NCBI GenBank assembly: GCA_963735025.1
Contig: CAVTJG010000009.1
Location: 1,798,001-1,862,000 of the forward strand
DNA length: 64,000 nt
DNA from: JAABRB01 sp963735025
GTDB taxonomy: Bacteria; Pseudomonadota; Gammaproteobacteria; Burkholderiales; SG8-39
Reading direction: 5' to 3'
The notes under the pieces were generated by a model. That model was given only the letters and a program-made list of their open reading frames with translations, made no database searches and had not been told where the DNA came from. How positions within the stretch are numbered: the first letter of the stretch is position 1; each line of letters starts with the position of its first letter. A program made the translations under genes and the position numbers. Shown one piece after another: positions 18,600-26,288 of the stretch.

Positions 18600-19394
18600 C
18601 TAGAGTCTGGCCTCTTTCGGGGCTGACTTCTGACCTTTGCTGGCGAACTCACTCGGGGTCAGACGACCGAGTGAACCATGTGGGCGTTGCTCATTGTAAT
18701 CGCGCCGCCAGGCCTCGATTCGCTGCTTCGCGTCTTCGATCGATACAAATTCGTTCACGTTCAGGCATTCGTCGCGCAGCCGGCCGTTGAACGACTCGAT
18801 GAAGGCGTTCTCCGTAGGCTTGCCAGGCCGCGTGAAGTCGAGCTTCACGGCGTGGTTCCAAGCCCATTCGTCGAGCGACTTCGAGGTGAACTCGGTGCCG
18901 TGGTCGACGGTGATCGCCTTGGGCAGCGGTCGGCTCAGGGCGACCGCCTTCAGGGCGTCAACGACGCTCTGTCCGGTGAGCGAGAAACTGGTCTCCAGCA
19001 TCACACTCTCGCGACTCCATTTATCGAGCACCGTGAGCACCCGGAATCGCCTGCCGTTCGCCAGCTGATCGTGGACGAAGTCCATGGTCCAGTATTCGTT
19101 CACCGTGGTGGCCGTTGGCACCGGGCCGCGGTGCAGGCTGATGCGTTTACGTCGTCTCACCCGCATGCGCACCTGCAACCCCTCGAGGCGATAGAGCCGG
19201 TGCACGCGGTTACGCCCGACCCGCCAGCCTTCACGGCGGAGCAGAATATGGATGCGCTCATAGCCAAACCGAGGCCGGCTGTGCGCGAGCTCGCGGATGC
19301 GCATGCGCAGCGCCGTCTGATCCTTTGCATGCGAGCGGTAATAGAACGTCGCTCGGCGCAGCAGCGACAGCCGACACGAACGCTTCTTGCTCAC
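18600..19394 (-). CDS. IS3-family transposase OrfB (DDE integrase domain)
   Basis: The reading frame extends upstream to the A8 tract at 19452-19459, so the natural product is probably an OrfAB fusion made by -1 slippage. An HTH-like region (SRPRFGYERIHILLRREGW) precedes the rve/DDE core. Catalytic residues are Asp in YWTMDFVHDQL, Asp in ITVDHGTEFTS and Glu in NAFIESFNGRLRDECL. The C-terminus is YNEQRPHGSLGRLTPSEF. All three catalytic residues and the full length are present, so the element may be active. Confidence 0.93.
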   Translation of the reverse strand: MSKKRSCRLSLLRRATFYYRSHAKDQTALRMRIRELAHSRPRFGYERIHILLRREGWRVGRNRVHRLYRLEGLQVRMRVRRRKRISLHRGPVPTATTVNEYWTMDFVHDQLANGRRFRVLTVLDKWSRESVMLETSFSLTGQSVVDALKAVALSRPLPKAITVDHGTEFTSKSLDEWAWNHAVKLDFTRPGKPTENAFIESFNGRLRDECLNVNEFVSIEDAKQRIEAWRRDYNEQRPHGSLGRLTPSEFASKGQKSAPKEARL

Positions 19395-19444
19395 CCGGAA
19401 CCGTTCGTGGATCCACAGCGCAATCTCGCGTCGTCGTGCCGGCC

Positions 19445-19711
19445 TCAGGTCTTTTTTTTAAGGACCTCCTGCAAGATGTGGCGATCCAGCGTCAGATCCG
19501 CCACCAGGCGCTTGAGCCGCGCGTTCTCGTCCTGCAATTGCCTCAGCTGGCGAAGCTCGGTGACACCAAGATTGCCGTACTTCTTCTTCCAGACGTAAAA
19601 GGTAGCCTCTGAGATCCCCATCTGCCGACACACATCGGCCACCGGCGTCCCGGCTTCGGTTTGGCGCAATGCATAGGTGATCTGCTCCTCGGTGAATCTC
19701 GACTTCTTCAT
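19445..19711 (-). CDS. IS3-family transposase OrfA (HTH protein)
   Basis: 88 residues. An HTH_8-type domain (FTEEQITYALRQTEAGTPVA, then VCRQMGISEATFYVWKKKYG) is followed by a leucine-zipper stretch (ELRQLRQLQDENARLKRLVA). It binds the IS ends. The last codons are CTT AAA AAA AAG ACC TGA, and the A-run is the expected -1 frameshift signal into orfB. A purine-rich ribosome-binding site precedes ATG 19711. Confidence 0.93.
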   Translation of the reverse strand: MKKSRFTEEQITYALRQTEAGTPVADVCRQMGISEATFYVWKKKYGNLGVTELRQLRQLQDENARLKRLVADLTLDRHILQEVLKKKT

Positions 19712-19985
19712 CGCTTCTCCTTACCCTTGCAAGGAGCCTCGAAGCGACCTTACTCCAGTTCTAGCCAGTGCCGAAATTCCGGGGTGACGTCAAACCGTAT
19801 CAGCCGGTTAGGGAGGTGGCGCTGCACCTTGGATTCGGAACTGTAAGAGGTTCCGACGCGAAATCGGCTATGACCTTGACGCCGCCACTCTCACGGCGGC
19901 ACCGTGTTGGACGCTCTATCCCCGCGAGCGGGTGTATCGAGTAACCCTAGCCGTGGTCGAACCGTGCAACCATGAGGAGATCACT

Positions 19986-20339
19986 ATGACGCGAGCATCG
20001 TTCAAGAATCCCGCTAGTTCGATCCAACGTGTTCGTCTCGGGGCACGCAGTACCTTGGTCGCGATGTTGGCAGTGCTGCTACTGGTCGGGCTCGGAAATC
20101 TCGCAGTCGCGCAAGCACCCGTGCCTCGTCCGGAATCGCGAATTCCGAGGAGCGTCTCGCTCGATTCGGTGCTTCTCGAGACCATCCGGATCGAGGGTCG
20201 GATCCAGAGCTGGATGATGCAAAAGCTCTGCATCGAAGGCCAAGCGTACTGGATAGGATTCAGTGAAACGAATCCGACCGGCATTTCGCCAGCCTTCAAG
20301 GACGGCAAAGCCGAGCAATGCTCGCTCCGGGCAAAATGA
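19986..20339 (+). CDS. small secreted hypothetical protein
   Basis: 117 residues from ATG 19986, preceded by GAGGAG at 19973-19978. Residues about 20-45 form a hydrophobic signal segment (STLVAMLAVLLLVGLGNLAV, then AQ-AP), so export is likely. The mature about 70 residues contain two cysteines (LCIEGQAYWIGF and EQCSLRAK) that may form a disulfide. I do not recognise the family. It lies just beyond the IS right end, and a GC-rich hairpin follows its stop. Confidence 0.55.
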   Translation: MTRASFKNPASSIQRVRLGARSTLVAMLAVLLLVGLGNLAVAQAPVPRPESRIPRSVSLDSVLLETIRIEGRIQSWMMQKLCIEGQAYWIGFSETNPTGISPAFKDGKAEQCSLRAK

Positions 20340-20355
20340 ACCCGAGAAACAAGAA

Positions 20356-20374
20356 AGCCCGCACGCGGCGGGCT
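20356..20374. terminator. GC hairpin after the secreted protein gene
   Basis: AGCCCGC-ACGCG-GCGGGCT forms a 7-bp perfect stem 16 bases after the stop at 20339. The U-rich side (TTTCTTGTTTC) reads on the minus strand and the plus-strand tail is not T-rich, so it may act weakly on the plus strand or terminate minus-strand transcripts. Confidence 0.4.
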
Positions 20375-20500
20375 CTAACGAGGTTAACGAATGGGACGAA
20401 TTAGCGAAGCCGGATGGCTTCCTATCCGTCCGCCTTTGGCCGGCAAGCGTCAGCGCACGACCGACTCAGATCGACCCGTTGCCGCCTCTCGCTCATACCG

Positions 20501-20656
20501 AAGCGGACGTTCGCGACTTGTCCCTGAACGGCCACGAGCGGCCGTACGGCACCGCAGCGGTAAACCGCCGTTCGATGCCGGTATCGACCCATGCGGGCCG
20601 TCCCGCGCCCAGAGAAGCGAACGTTCACGGACTTCGCTGAACGGCCATCCTGGCCG
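20501..20656. repeat. pair of imperfect direct repeats with internal hairpins
   Basis: Unit 1 (20501-20544) starts AAGCGGACGTTCGCGACTT and ends CTGAACGGCCACGAGCGGCCG. Unit 2 (20615-20656) starts AAGCGAACGTTCACGGACTT and ends CTGAACGGCCATCCTGGCCG (last G at 20656). Each ends in a short palindrome (CGGCCA...GGCCG), so each unit could fold. This may be a dispersed intergenic repeat or duplicated recombination sites; no integron integrase is present. Confidence 0.45.
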
Positions 20657-20944
20657 ATCCCTGCCTATTGAGCGTTCGTCTCATTTCGACCGAACGCGGG
20701 TCGGGTGCAGTCGCGGGCATGGAACCAGGGTGGCCGGCCTCTGCGTGAAATCCAGTGGCGACGTCACCAGGCATGTGGTGCCGTCGCGCCACGGCGTCTT
20801 CAAATGCAACGCGACACGCCGCCAGGTCGAGGGCCGCGTCGACGCTTTGCAGCGTGCCGAACCCATCCGGGGCGACAAGTCACCCGGGTCCCTGCGTGCG
20901 CCAGGGGCTGACAAGCTGCTCAGCTTCGCGAGACCGATGGCAAA

Positions 20945-20965
20945 GCCGGAGCGCAAGGCTCCGGC
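20945..20965 (-). terminator. hairpin downstream of the PEP-CTERM remnant
   Basis: GCCGGAGC-loop-GCTCCGGC is a perfect 8-bp stem followed on the minus strand by TTTGCC. It lies about 28 bases beyond the stop at 20993, as commonly seen after PEP-CTERM genes. Confidence 0.5.
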
Positions 20966-20992
20966 AATGTGGGGAGGAGGAGAGGAGCGTAC

Positions 20993-21508
20993 TTAGATCT
21001 TGACCTTGCGCCGCATAAACGCCAGACCGATGAGCGCCGAGCCGATGAGGATTCTGCTACCGGGCTCAGGCACCGTGGCAGTGGAAAGGGTGAAGGCGTT
21101 GCCGCCGTCGTTGCCACACCCGCCGCGTAACGTTGGGGTGCCGAATTCGCAGCTCGCCGGGCCGCCGTTAACGTCCCAGGCGACAAATTGGTCGTTGAAG
21201 CTGTTGTTCGCCGCGCCCACTGTCAGCACGTAAGGGCTGCCGGCGTTCATCATGCTCGACGTCAGGCCGGTCAGTTCGATCTCATAGACGTCATAGCCAA
21301 ATCCGTTGGTCAGCAGCAGACTCATGTCCGCCGCCGTCAGGTTTACCGTGCCCCCACCGATGCTGTTGTCGAGATAGGTGGTGCCGAGCCACCAGGTGAA
21401 GGTGGTCGGGGTGCTGCCCGTGCGCACCCACAGACTCAGGTCCAGCTCGCCAACGGTGCCGCTGCCGGTTGCAGTGAACGAATCGGCGACCCATTGGAGC
21501 GCGCTGCT
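20993..21508 (-). pseudogene. 5'-truncated PEP-CTERM sorting-domain protein
   Basis: The C-terminus is a PEP-CTERM signal: TATVPEPGSRILIGSALIGL then AFMRRKVKI, meaning the VPEP motif, a transmembrane helix and an Arg/Lys tail. It would be processed by exosortase EpsH/XrtA. The upstream part (WVADSFTATGSGTVGELDLS, TWWLGTTYLDNS) looks like a beta-sandwich exported protein. The frame is open back to a TGA at 21509-21511 but has no signal peptide; the GTG at 21427 lies in mid-domain. So the first part of the gene is missing and the product cannot be exported. No exosortase gene is in the window. Confidence 0.75.
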
Positions 21509-21545
21509 TCAGAGGGAGCTGCTCAGTACTCGAGCGAGTTGTGTT

Positions 21546-22049
21546 TCACAGATAAATTACATACTCGATCACCATGTCACGCGCGATCCCGCGTTGCTTC
21601 TGAAATGGAAGGAAGGTCTTGATCCGAAGCTTCACTAAATTTCCCTCCGCCGTCTTAATCCAATAGACCTTGCCAAGCAATGAATTCGAGGAAGAGGCCG
21701 GGTTGAAGAACAGGTCTGGGTACTCGGAAATTGGATGCTTGCGGTTGGTGTATTGCGCCTCCGACATGAAACTCGGGCCCAAGGCGAAATTTTGAGTTGG
21801 CGGATCGGCCCAGAATACCTTTGGCAAAGCGCGCAAATACTCGTTCTCATTTCCGCCGCAGAACACGACGTCATACCAGATATCAAAACTCACATTGGGC
21901 GGGCGCTGGTCATCCGTCCCGGTCTCGAAGTCGAATTTTCCACACGCGACAAGCCTCACTTCGTTAGCTGCATTAGCTGTTGGAACAAGAAGCTGGCACC
22001 CAAGAAGCAGGCCAAGCAACAACCGGAGTGGCGAAGGAGCATTAGACAT
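21546..22049 (-). CDS. secreted hypothetical protein
   Basis: 167 residues with a clear signal peptide (PLRLLLGLLLGCQLLVPTAN, then AANEVRLV). The mature part has two cysteines (VACGKFDF, VVFCGGNENEY) and aromatic-rich beta-like sequence; I do not recognise a family. Base composition is more AT-rich than the flanking core genes, which suggests acquired DNA. It lies between the PEP-CTERM remnant and the TIR gene on the same strand, with gaps that argue against one operon. Confidence 0.6.
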   Translation of the reverse strand: MSNAPSPLRLLLGLLLGCQLLVPTANAANEVRLVACGKFDFETGTDDQRPPNVSFDIWYDVVFCGGNENEYLRALPKVFWADPPTQNFALGPSFMSEAQYTNRKHPISEYPDLFFNPASSSNSLLGKVYWIKTAEGNLVKLRIKTFLPFQKQRGIARDMVIEYVIYL

Positions 22050-22272
22050 GACAATCTTCTCCTCTGAAGCGCGTTTGACCCGCGTCCGTCTCCCACGATC
22101 AGGTCGCCGATCAGCGCGACATGGCAGTACAGCATCTATTGCTGTGATTCCTCATGGACAATGTGCACTCACACAGAACACCGCGTCCCATCCGCGTTCC
22201 CTGTATCAATGGTAGGTCAGGAAACGGATATTGGAAGTTATTAATCTAAAGGGCAGGTACTCCCGCGGAGGT

Positions 22273-23133
22273 CTAGCCTGTCATCTTCTTGGCTCCAGCT
22301 CCGATAATCGCGCCGCCAATAGCCCCAACAATCGTTCCGGCGACCGCTTCCCCAATCGCTTCGCCGACTGTCCCGGACATAACCCCGCCGCGAACAATTC
22401 CCGTGATCGCTCCAACGAACAACCCAGTGATGGCGCCACGGATTGCGCCACGGCAAGGGTGCACAAACGTACCAATAATCGGGCCAGCGAAAATGGCGGT
22501 CATGGCGGCGGTTATGTTGTAGTCACGAAAGCCATCGAGAGTCAAAGTAATTGCCGCGCTGACAACTCCGGCGATTAGGCCAACGACCCCGTCGTACGCC
22601 CTGTTTGACCGCGGCGCAGACGCTGACTTGTCTGAGGAAAGTGGCCGCGATGCAGCCTCTCGCGCGCGGATCGCCTGGGTCGGCATTGCAATCGCCGGAG
22701 CGTCTCTCACGGCACGCGCCGTAGCATCCTCGGATTTCGTAGATGGGCCAAGAATGCTTGCGACGTCCTCGAGGAGCTGCCGGAACCCTGGGGCGGTACG
22801 AGTGCCGTCCCAGCCGGTCAGGTCGGCCGCCTGGATCTGGCCGAAGCCGAGCGGCGGCTCTATGTCGTCCATGCGGACCGGGACAAGGAGCCTGCGACGC
22901 TTCCCCCGATCAGCCTCCTCGCGCACCCACTCGGACTCGACGGACGACATCGTCCATACCACCAGCATGCACTTGGTGTCGCGGATTGCCGCCTCAATGA
23001 CCTCGGCATACGTGCGGCCGGCTGGGATCCTTCGATCCCACCAGACAGACCATCCCGATGCCTCCAGCGCATCGACGAGCGCCCGAATGCGTCCGCGATC
23101 TTCAGTCGCGTAGCTGAGGAAGATGTCGGACAT
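22273..23133 (-). CDS. TIR-domain protein with C-terminal glycine-zipper membrane region
   Basis: 286 residues. Residues 1-135 form a bacterial TIR domain: DIFLSYATEDRGRIRALVDA (box 1), SVWWDRRIPAGRTYAEVIEA and CMLVVWTMSSVESEWVREEA. The Glu72/Glu73 pair after SEW occupies the usual NAD-hydrolysing position. Residues about 135-180 are a polar linker. Residues about 180-280 are Gly/Ala/Ile-rich with repeated small-xxx-small steps (GAITGLFVGAITGIV, GAIGGAIIGAGAKK), resembling glycine-zipper membrane or pore segments. Bacterial TIR proteins are often NADase effectors in anti-phage systems, but no sensor partner (Thoeris ThsA, pAgo, SMODS) is adjacent. The effector role is inferred. Confidence 0.85.
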   Translation of the reverse strand: MSDIFLSYATEDRGRIRALVDALEASGWSVWWDRRIPAGRTYAEVIEAAIRDTKCMLVVWTMSSVESEWVREEADRGKRRRLLVPVRMDDIEPPLGFGQIQAADLTGWDGTRTAPGFRQLLEDVASILGPSTKSEDATARAVRDAPAIAMPTQAIRAREAASRPLSSDKSASAPRSNRAYDGVVGLIAGVVSAAITLTLDGFRDYNITAAMTAIFAGPIIGTFVHPCRGAIRGAITGLFVGAITGIVRGGVMSGTVGEAIGEAVAGTIVGAIGGAIIGAGAKKMTG

Positions 23134-23213
23134 GATTCGCAGCGCGCAATACTGCTCTCTTGATCTACTCGATAAATAATCCCTCGAGGACGTTAAGAAA
23201 GTATTGTTCTAGG

Positions 23214-23678
23214 TCAACGTCGCCGCCACACCCACGGAGGCATCGGGATCGGATCGCGCCATAGGCAGAACTTCCTTTCCGTAGCCTGCCACTCGGGAGA
23301 CTCGTAGCGGTCCTGGTCTTCGGGCGACTGCTCCTTCGCATACGCCCGATACCACCACGCGTAATCAGCGCGGATCTGCTCGAGCCCTACGTCGCCGGAG
23401 CCATTCAGGATCTTGCAGACCTCCTGGCCGTATCGATGGCGCTTGCCGCACTCTGCTAGGACGTTGCGATCGTAGATGAGCTTGGAAAGGTCTTCCTTAG
23501 ATCGGAAGCCAGATGCCTGTCCCTTCGCGGGCGCATCGATCCCGTTGAGGCGGATCTTGTGCTGACGATTATCAAGGTCGACGGTAGTGATGGTGTCGCC
23601 ATCGGCGACGCCGACGACGCGACCCTTGCTGACCCAAGACTCGGCAGCCGGCGCAGGACCAGAAAAGGCGACCACCAT
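23214..23678 (-). pseudogene. thermonuclease-family (SNase-like) protein with interrupted signal peptide
   Basis: The SNase core is visible: GRVVGVADGDTITTVDL, HKIRLNGIDAPAKGQ and HRYGQEVCKILNGSGDVG, ending WRDPIPMPPWVWRR. Two features suggest decay. The usual catalytic Glu of the DAPE motif is Ala (DAPA). And the natural start seems to be ATG 23720, reading MKRGYAPR, then TAG, then LIASIMVVAFSGPAPAAES in the same frame, so a stop at 23694-23696 splits the signal peptide. Starting at ATG 23678 leaves too short a leader for export. It is either an inactive remnant or a point error at one codon. Confidence 0.7.
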
Positions 23679-23720
23679 GATGGACGCGATGAGCTACCGA
23701 GGGGCATAGCCTCGCTTCAT

Positions 23721-24168
23721 TGCCGAAGCGTACTTCACCCCTTGGCAGGCTGCGCCAGAGCGGGACTGCAAAACTTGCCGCTACTCAATCGGACAACCTG
23801 ACGACGCCCACCTGTGGTGCACGCAGCACCGACTCGTGGTCGTGTTCGCTTGCGGATGGTGGGAGCTAGAGGCAGGGACCGAGCCCGAAGCGTGCCGGGA
23901 ATCTGAGCTAGCAGGGCTACTTCCAGCGGATTCAGTGGCGGATTCCGGAGGCGCCTGCCCGCAGAGCTAGTGTCGGCGTGGGGATTGACGCTCTCTCCGG
24001 GCATCTCGGCTCCAACCCATCCCCGCGTTCTGGAGTGCGGGTGCAGACGAAGGGTGCGGGTGGTTGGCGCCTCTCGGGCGAAGGCTAACACCTGCGACTG
24101 GCGCATGCCGGGCGAGGATGGAGGAGGACAGGGTCCCGGGCACTCCCGGGAGACATCTGGAGGAGACG
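23721..24168. other. stretch without a supportable gene
   Basis: Several overlapping open frames exist on both strands (for example 23735-24241 minus), but none shows a domain, ribosome-binding site or coherent composition. A ribosome-binding site (GGAGGA, 24159-24164) for the next gene closes the stretch. It may be a graveyard of older insertions. Confidence 0.4.
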
Positions 24169-24423
24169 ATGAGCCCTGTAAAGACAGCCTTGCAGTTTCC
24201 TGCCGGCGACGATCCCTGGTCAGTGGAGCAGGCGACTGCACTCCTGTGCATCATCGAGGATATCTTTCACCGTATCGACGTCGACGCGTTGGTGCGTGGA
24301 TTCACCGAGGACTGCGTGTTGCGCATTCACCGGATTGCGCTCGGCGGCAGCTTCTTGAGCTTGGCGCCTTCCGGCTTGTGCGTCTACAGCTCTTTCCCGG
24401 GCAAGGCTAGTCAACTGTCATAA
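24169..24423 (+). pseudogene. truncated SnoaL/NTF2-like domain protein
   Basis: 84 residues from ATG 24169, with GGAGGA at good spacing. Residues 1-54 (SVEQATALLCIIEDIFHRID, VDALVRGFTEDCVLRI) resemble the first helices of a SnoaL/NTF2-like or DUF4440 domain. After that the sequence changes abruptly to HRIALGGSFLSLAPSGLC and stops, so roughly two thirds of the usual about 130-residue domain is missing. Probably a gene cut by a rearrangement near 24330. Confidence 0.45.
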
Positions 24424-24506
24424 CGGTTCGGCGCTCACGGCAGTGGAGACTTTGCGATTCTGCTAAAGTGGACGCGTCGCCGTCCATTCAGCCGCTTGCG
24501 ACCCTG

Positions 24507-24537
24507 CGTCAATCCCCCCGCGCGTCAATCCCCCCGC
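24507..24537. repeat. short tandem duplication
   Basis: The 15-mer GCGTCAATCCCCCCG occurs twice back to back, separated by one base, upstream of the next small gene. Copy-number slippage in the C6 runs would be expected. Confidence 0.6.
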
Positions 24538-24583
24538 AATAGAATTGTCATGTCGCGTGCGCCATCTTTCACGGACACTGGCC

Positions 24584-24925
24584 ATGGCGAATCGCGAAAG
24601 TTGCGTCTGTCTCTCTGAATGCAGCAGTGTCCCAAAACCGCTTTTCCACAAGGGTCCTCAAATAGAACGCATCGAGCGAACCGAGATATTCGGTCGACAT
24701 GTGATCTCAGCGATCGCCCTCAGCGCCTCCGGCGTAGGCTCACGCCGCGTCTGGGAGGTCGATGTGGCCGCAATGGGGCTTGCCAGCGGGCCCGATGTGC
24801 CGCTCGTTCGGTTATCGCCGTCTCGGTGGACTTTGGGCGGCGATCCGGGCAATGCAATCGAGGCCGCCATAGAAGAAGTGCGGCGCGTGCTCGACACGAT
24901 CGATGTTGAGTCTCCGCCTGCCTGA
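24584..24925 (+). CDS. hypothetical protein
   Basis: 113 residues from ATG 24584 (MANRESCVCLSECSSVPKPL). An upstream in-frame TTG at 24545 would add 13 residues. No signal peptide or known domain was seen. The C-terminal half (VWEVDVAAMGLASGPDVPLV, AIEEVRRVLDTID) reads like a folded alpha/beta protein. It lies beside the truncated end of the phosphodiesterase gene, so it may have arrived with the event that cut that gene. Low confidence that it is expressed. Confidence 0.35.
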   Translation: MANRESCVCLSECSSVPKPLFHKGPQIERIERTEIFGRHVISAIALSASGVGSRRVWEVDVAAMGLASGPDVPLVRLSPSRWTLGGDPGNAIEAAIEEVRRVLDTIDVESPPA

Positions 24926-24979
24926 CCGTCTCTCTTTTCCTGAATCGAATGCGGGCAACGCGCGATCGCGCGAGAAGCG

Positions 24980-25998
24980 CGGGCATTGGCGGAGCGAAGA
25001 TCCGGACGCCCTTCTTCCGGATTTCCCGCAACTCCGCGTAGGTGAGGGGCGGCACTAGCGGCGTCGCGGTCGGATCGACGTCATCGAGATAGACCGCCTG
25101 CTTGCCGAACGCCGGCGCGTGCTTGATCCAGTACAGCACGTCGTTGATGTCGAACGACTGCAGCCAGACGTTCTTCGGGTCGACGCCTTCGGCGACCAGC
25201 GTGTCGATCATCTTCTGCGCGTAGGTTTCCTGGCCGCCGAAGATCGCATTGATGCGAGCGGGGTCGCCGCTCTTCAGCTCCGGCGTGTGCTTGACGCCCA
25301 GCTTCTCATTGAGTTCGATACTCTCCTTCAGCGTCATGAGCGTTCCGCGGCCGGTGTAGAGATCACTACGCCAGCTCGCGGTGCCGCCCAGAGACGCTTC
25401 GGCCGTCGTGGCGGCCGGGGTTGCTGGCGTCCATCTTGACGGTCAGCGTCTTGAACTGCTCGAGCGTGATGTCGCTTGTGCAGCACTTTGGCGACGAGTT
25501 CTGGCCGTTCCATGGCTTGGTACACCACCCGTTGAGATCGGTGTTGACGATGTTCGTGGTGGTGTGCAGGTCGCATTCGGAATGGCGGCAGACCAGCTCG
25601 CCATCCTTTGTGAACGTCACGTCACATTCGACTATTCCAGCGCCCTGCCGCGCCCCGCTCACATAGGCCTCGCGGGTGTGCTCGGGAAACTGCAGCGCGG
25701 CGCCGCGATGCCCGATCGAGAAATCGGTGCGGTAGAACGGCCCCTCCTTGCAGCTTTGCAGCTTGTCCTTGAGTCGGCTATCGTCCATGCCGTCGACCAG
25801 GTAGAACGGGCGCGGCCCGAGCTGCGCACCGGTGAGCGGCTTCCGGCGATCGTCATCGCCGTCACGGCTGCCTTTGTGATCGGAATCGTATCGGTTGTCG
25901 TTCGAGCGGGAGTCGGAATCGGCCAGCGCGGGGGATGCGGCAAACGTCGTCGCGGCCAGCAACACGACCAATCCGAGGGCGTGCGTATTGATGATCAC
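24980..25998 (-). pseudogene. glycerophosphodiester phosphodiesterase, frame-broken and 3'-truncated
   Basis: A signal peptide (VIINTHALGLVVLLAATTFA, ending ASPALA) starts at GTG 25998, with GGAAGGA upstream. The GDPD catalytic core follows: FSIGHRGAALQFPEHTREAY (His, Arg), then IVECDVTFTKDGELVCRHSE (Glu, Asp, His). In AACCCCGGCCGCC near 25420 one extra base shifts frame; the continuation encodes ASLGGTASWRSDLYTGRGTL and MTLKESIELNEKLGVKHTPE. Homology ends at GVRIFAPPMPALLA (about 24985), before the last beta-alpha units of the barrel; the frame then runs on with unrelated sequence to 24720. The product would have been a periplasmic GlpQ-like enzyme. Confidence 0.8.
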
Positions 25999-26288
25999 CT
26001 CGAGTTCCTTCCGTGTGTTGTGGAGGTTTCGGTGGGACAGCGATACGACAATGTCATCCTCGCTTCCCGGAGCCAACATACGTGCGGACGATTGCTGCCT
26101 GGTGACCACAACGAGGCGCGGACGTTACAGATTTCGCGCGATGGATTGCCTTGGTGGATGCACGGCGGCGCGCGTTGCGATGCTGCCATGACGCGACGCA
26201 CATCGACACGTAGCCCTTTTGGATATCCTGTCGGGGACGCCATGTGGTCTGTCGTCCGTCAGGCGTTCCGATCCAATGTGGAGCACCT

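Larger units (their letters stand above)
18566..19794 (-). mobile_element. IS3-family insertion sequence (about 1.23 kb)
   Basis: Contains orfA and orfB in the usual overlapping IS3 layout. Ends are imperfect inverted repeats: the left reads TTTGAGGTTGGTCCGG... and the right, on the opposite strand, TTTGACGTCACCCCGG.... Both continue with TCG-CAC spacing and, further in, GAACTaGAGT versus GAACTgGAGT. These place the element near 18566-19794. No 3-4 bp target duplication could be matched at these limits, so boundaries may be off by a few bases or the flanks have rearranged. Confidence 0.85.
20340..20992. other. non-coding stretch with hairpins and imperfect direct repeats
   Basis: No convincing gene. 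A plus-strand open frame at 20391-20996 encodes an Arg/Ser-rich translation without recognisable domains and is probably spurious. What can be seen is a hairpin after the preceding gene (20356-20374), a 44/42-base imperfect direct repeat (20501-20544 and 20615-20656), a perfect 8-bp stem (20945-20965) and a purine run GGGGAGGAGGAGAGGAG near 20971. Confidence 0.5.

Noticed and set aside
20501..20656. Interpretation of the direct repeats as integron attC sites
   Set aside because: The expected RYYYAAC/GTTRRRY core sites are not evident and no IntI gene is present.
20391..20996. 201-codon plus-strand frame in the accessory segment
   Set aside because: Arg/Ser/Pro-rich translation, crosses two direct repeats and a hairpin, no ribosome-binding site or domain.
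18485..26288. Search for an integrase gene or duplicated tRNA-Leu 3' end marking an integrative element
   Set aside because: Neither was found by reading, so no attachment sites are claimed.
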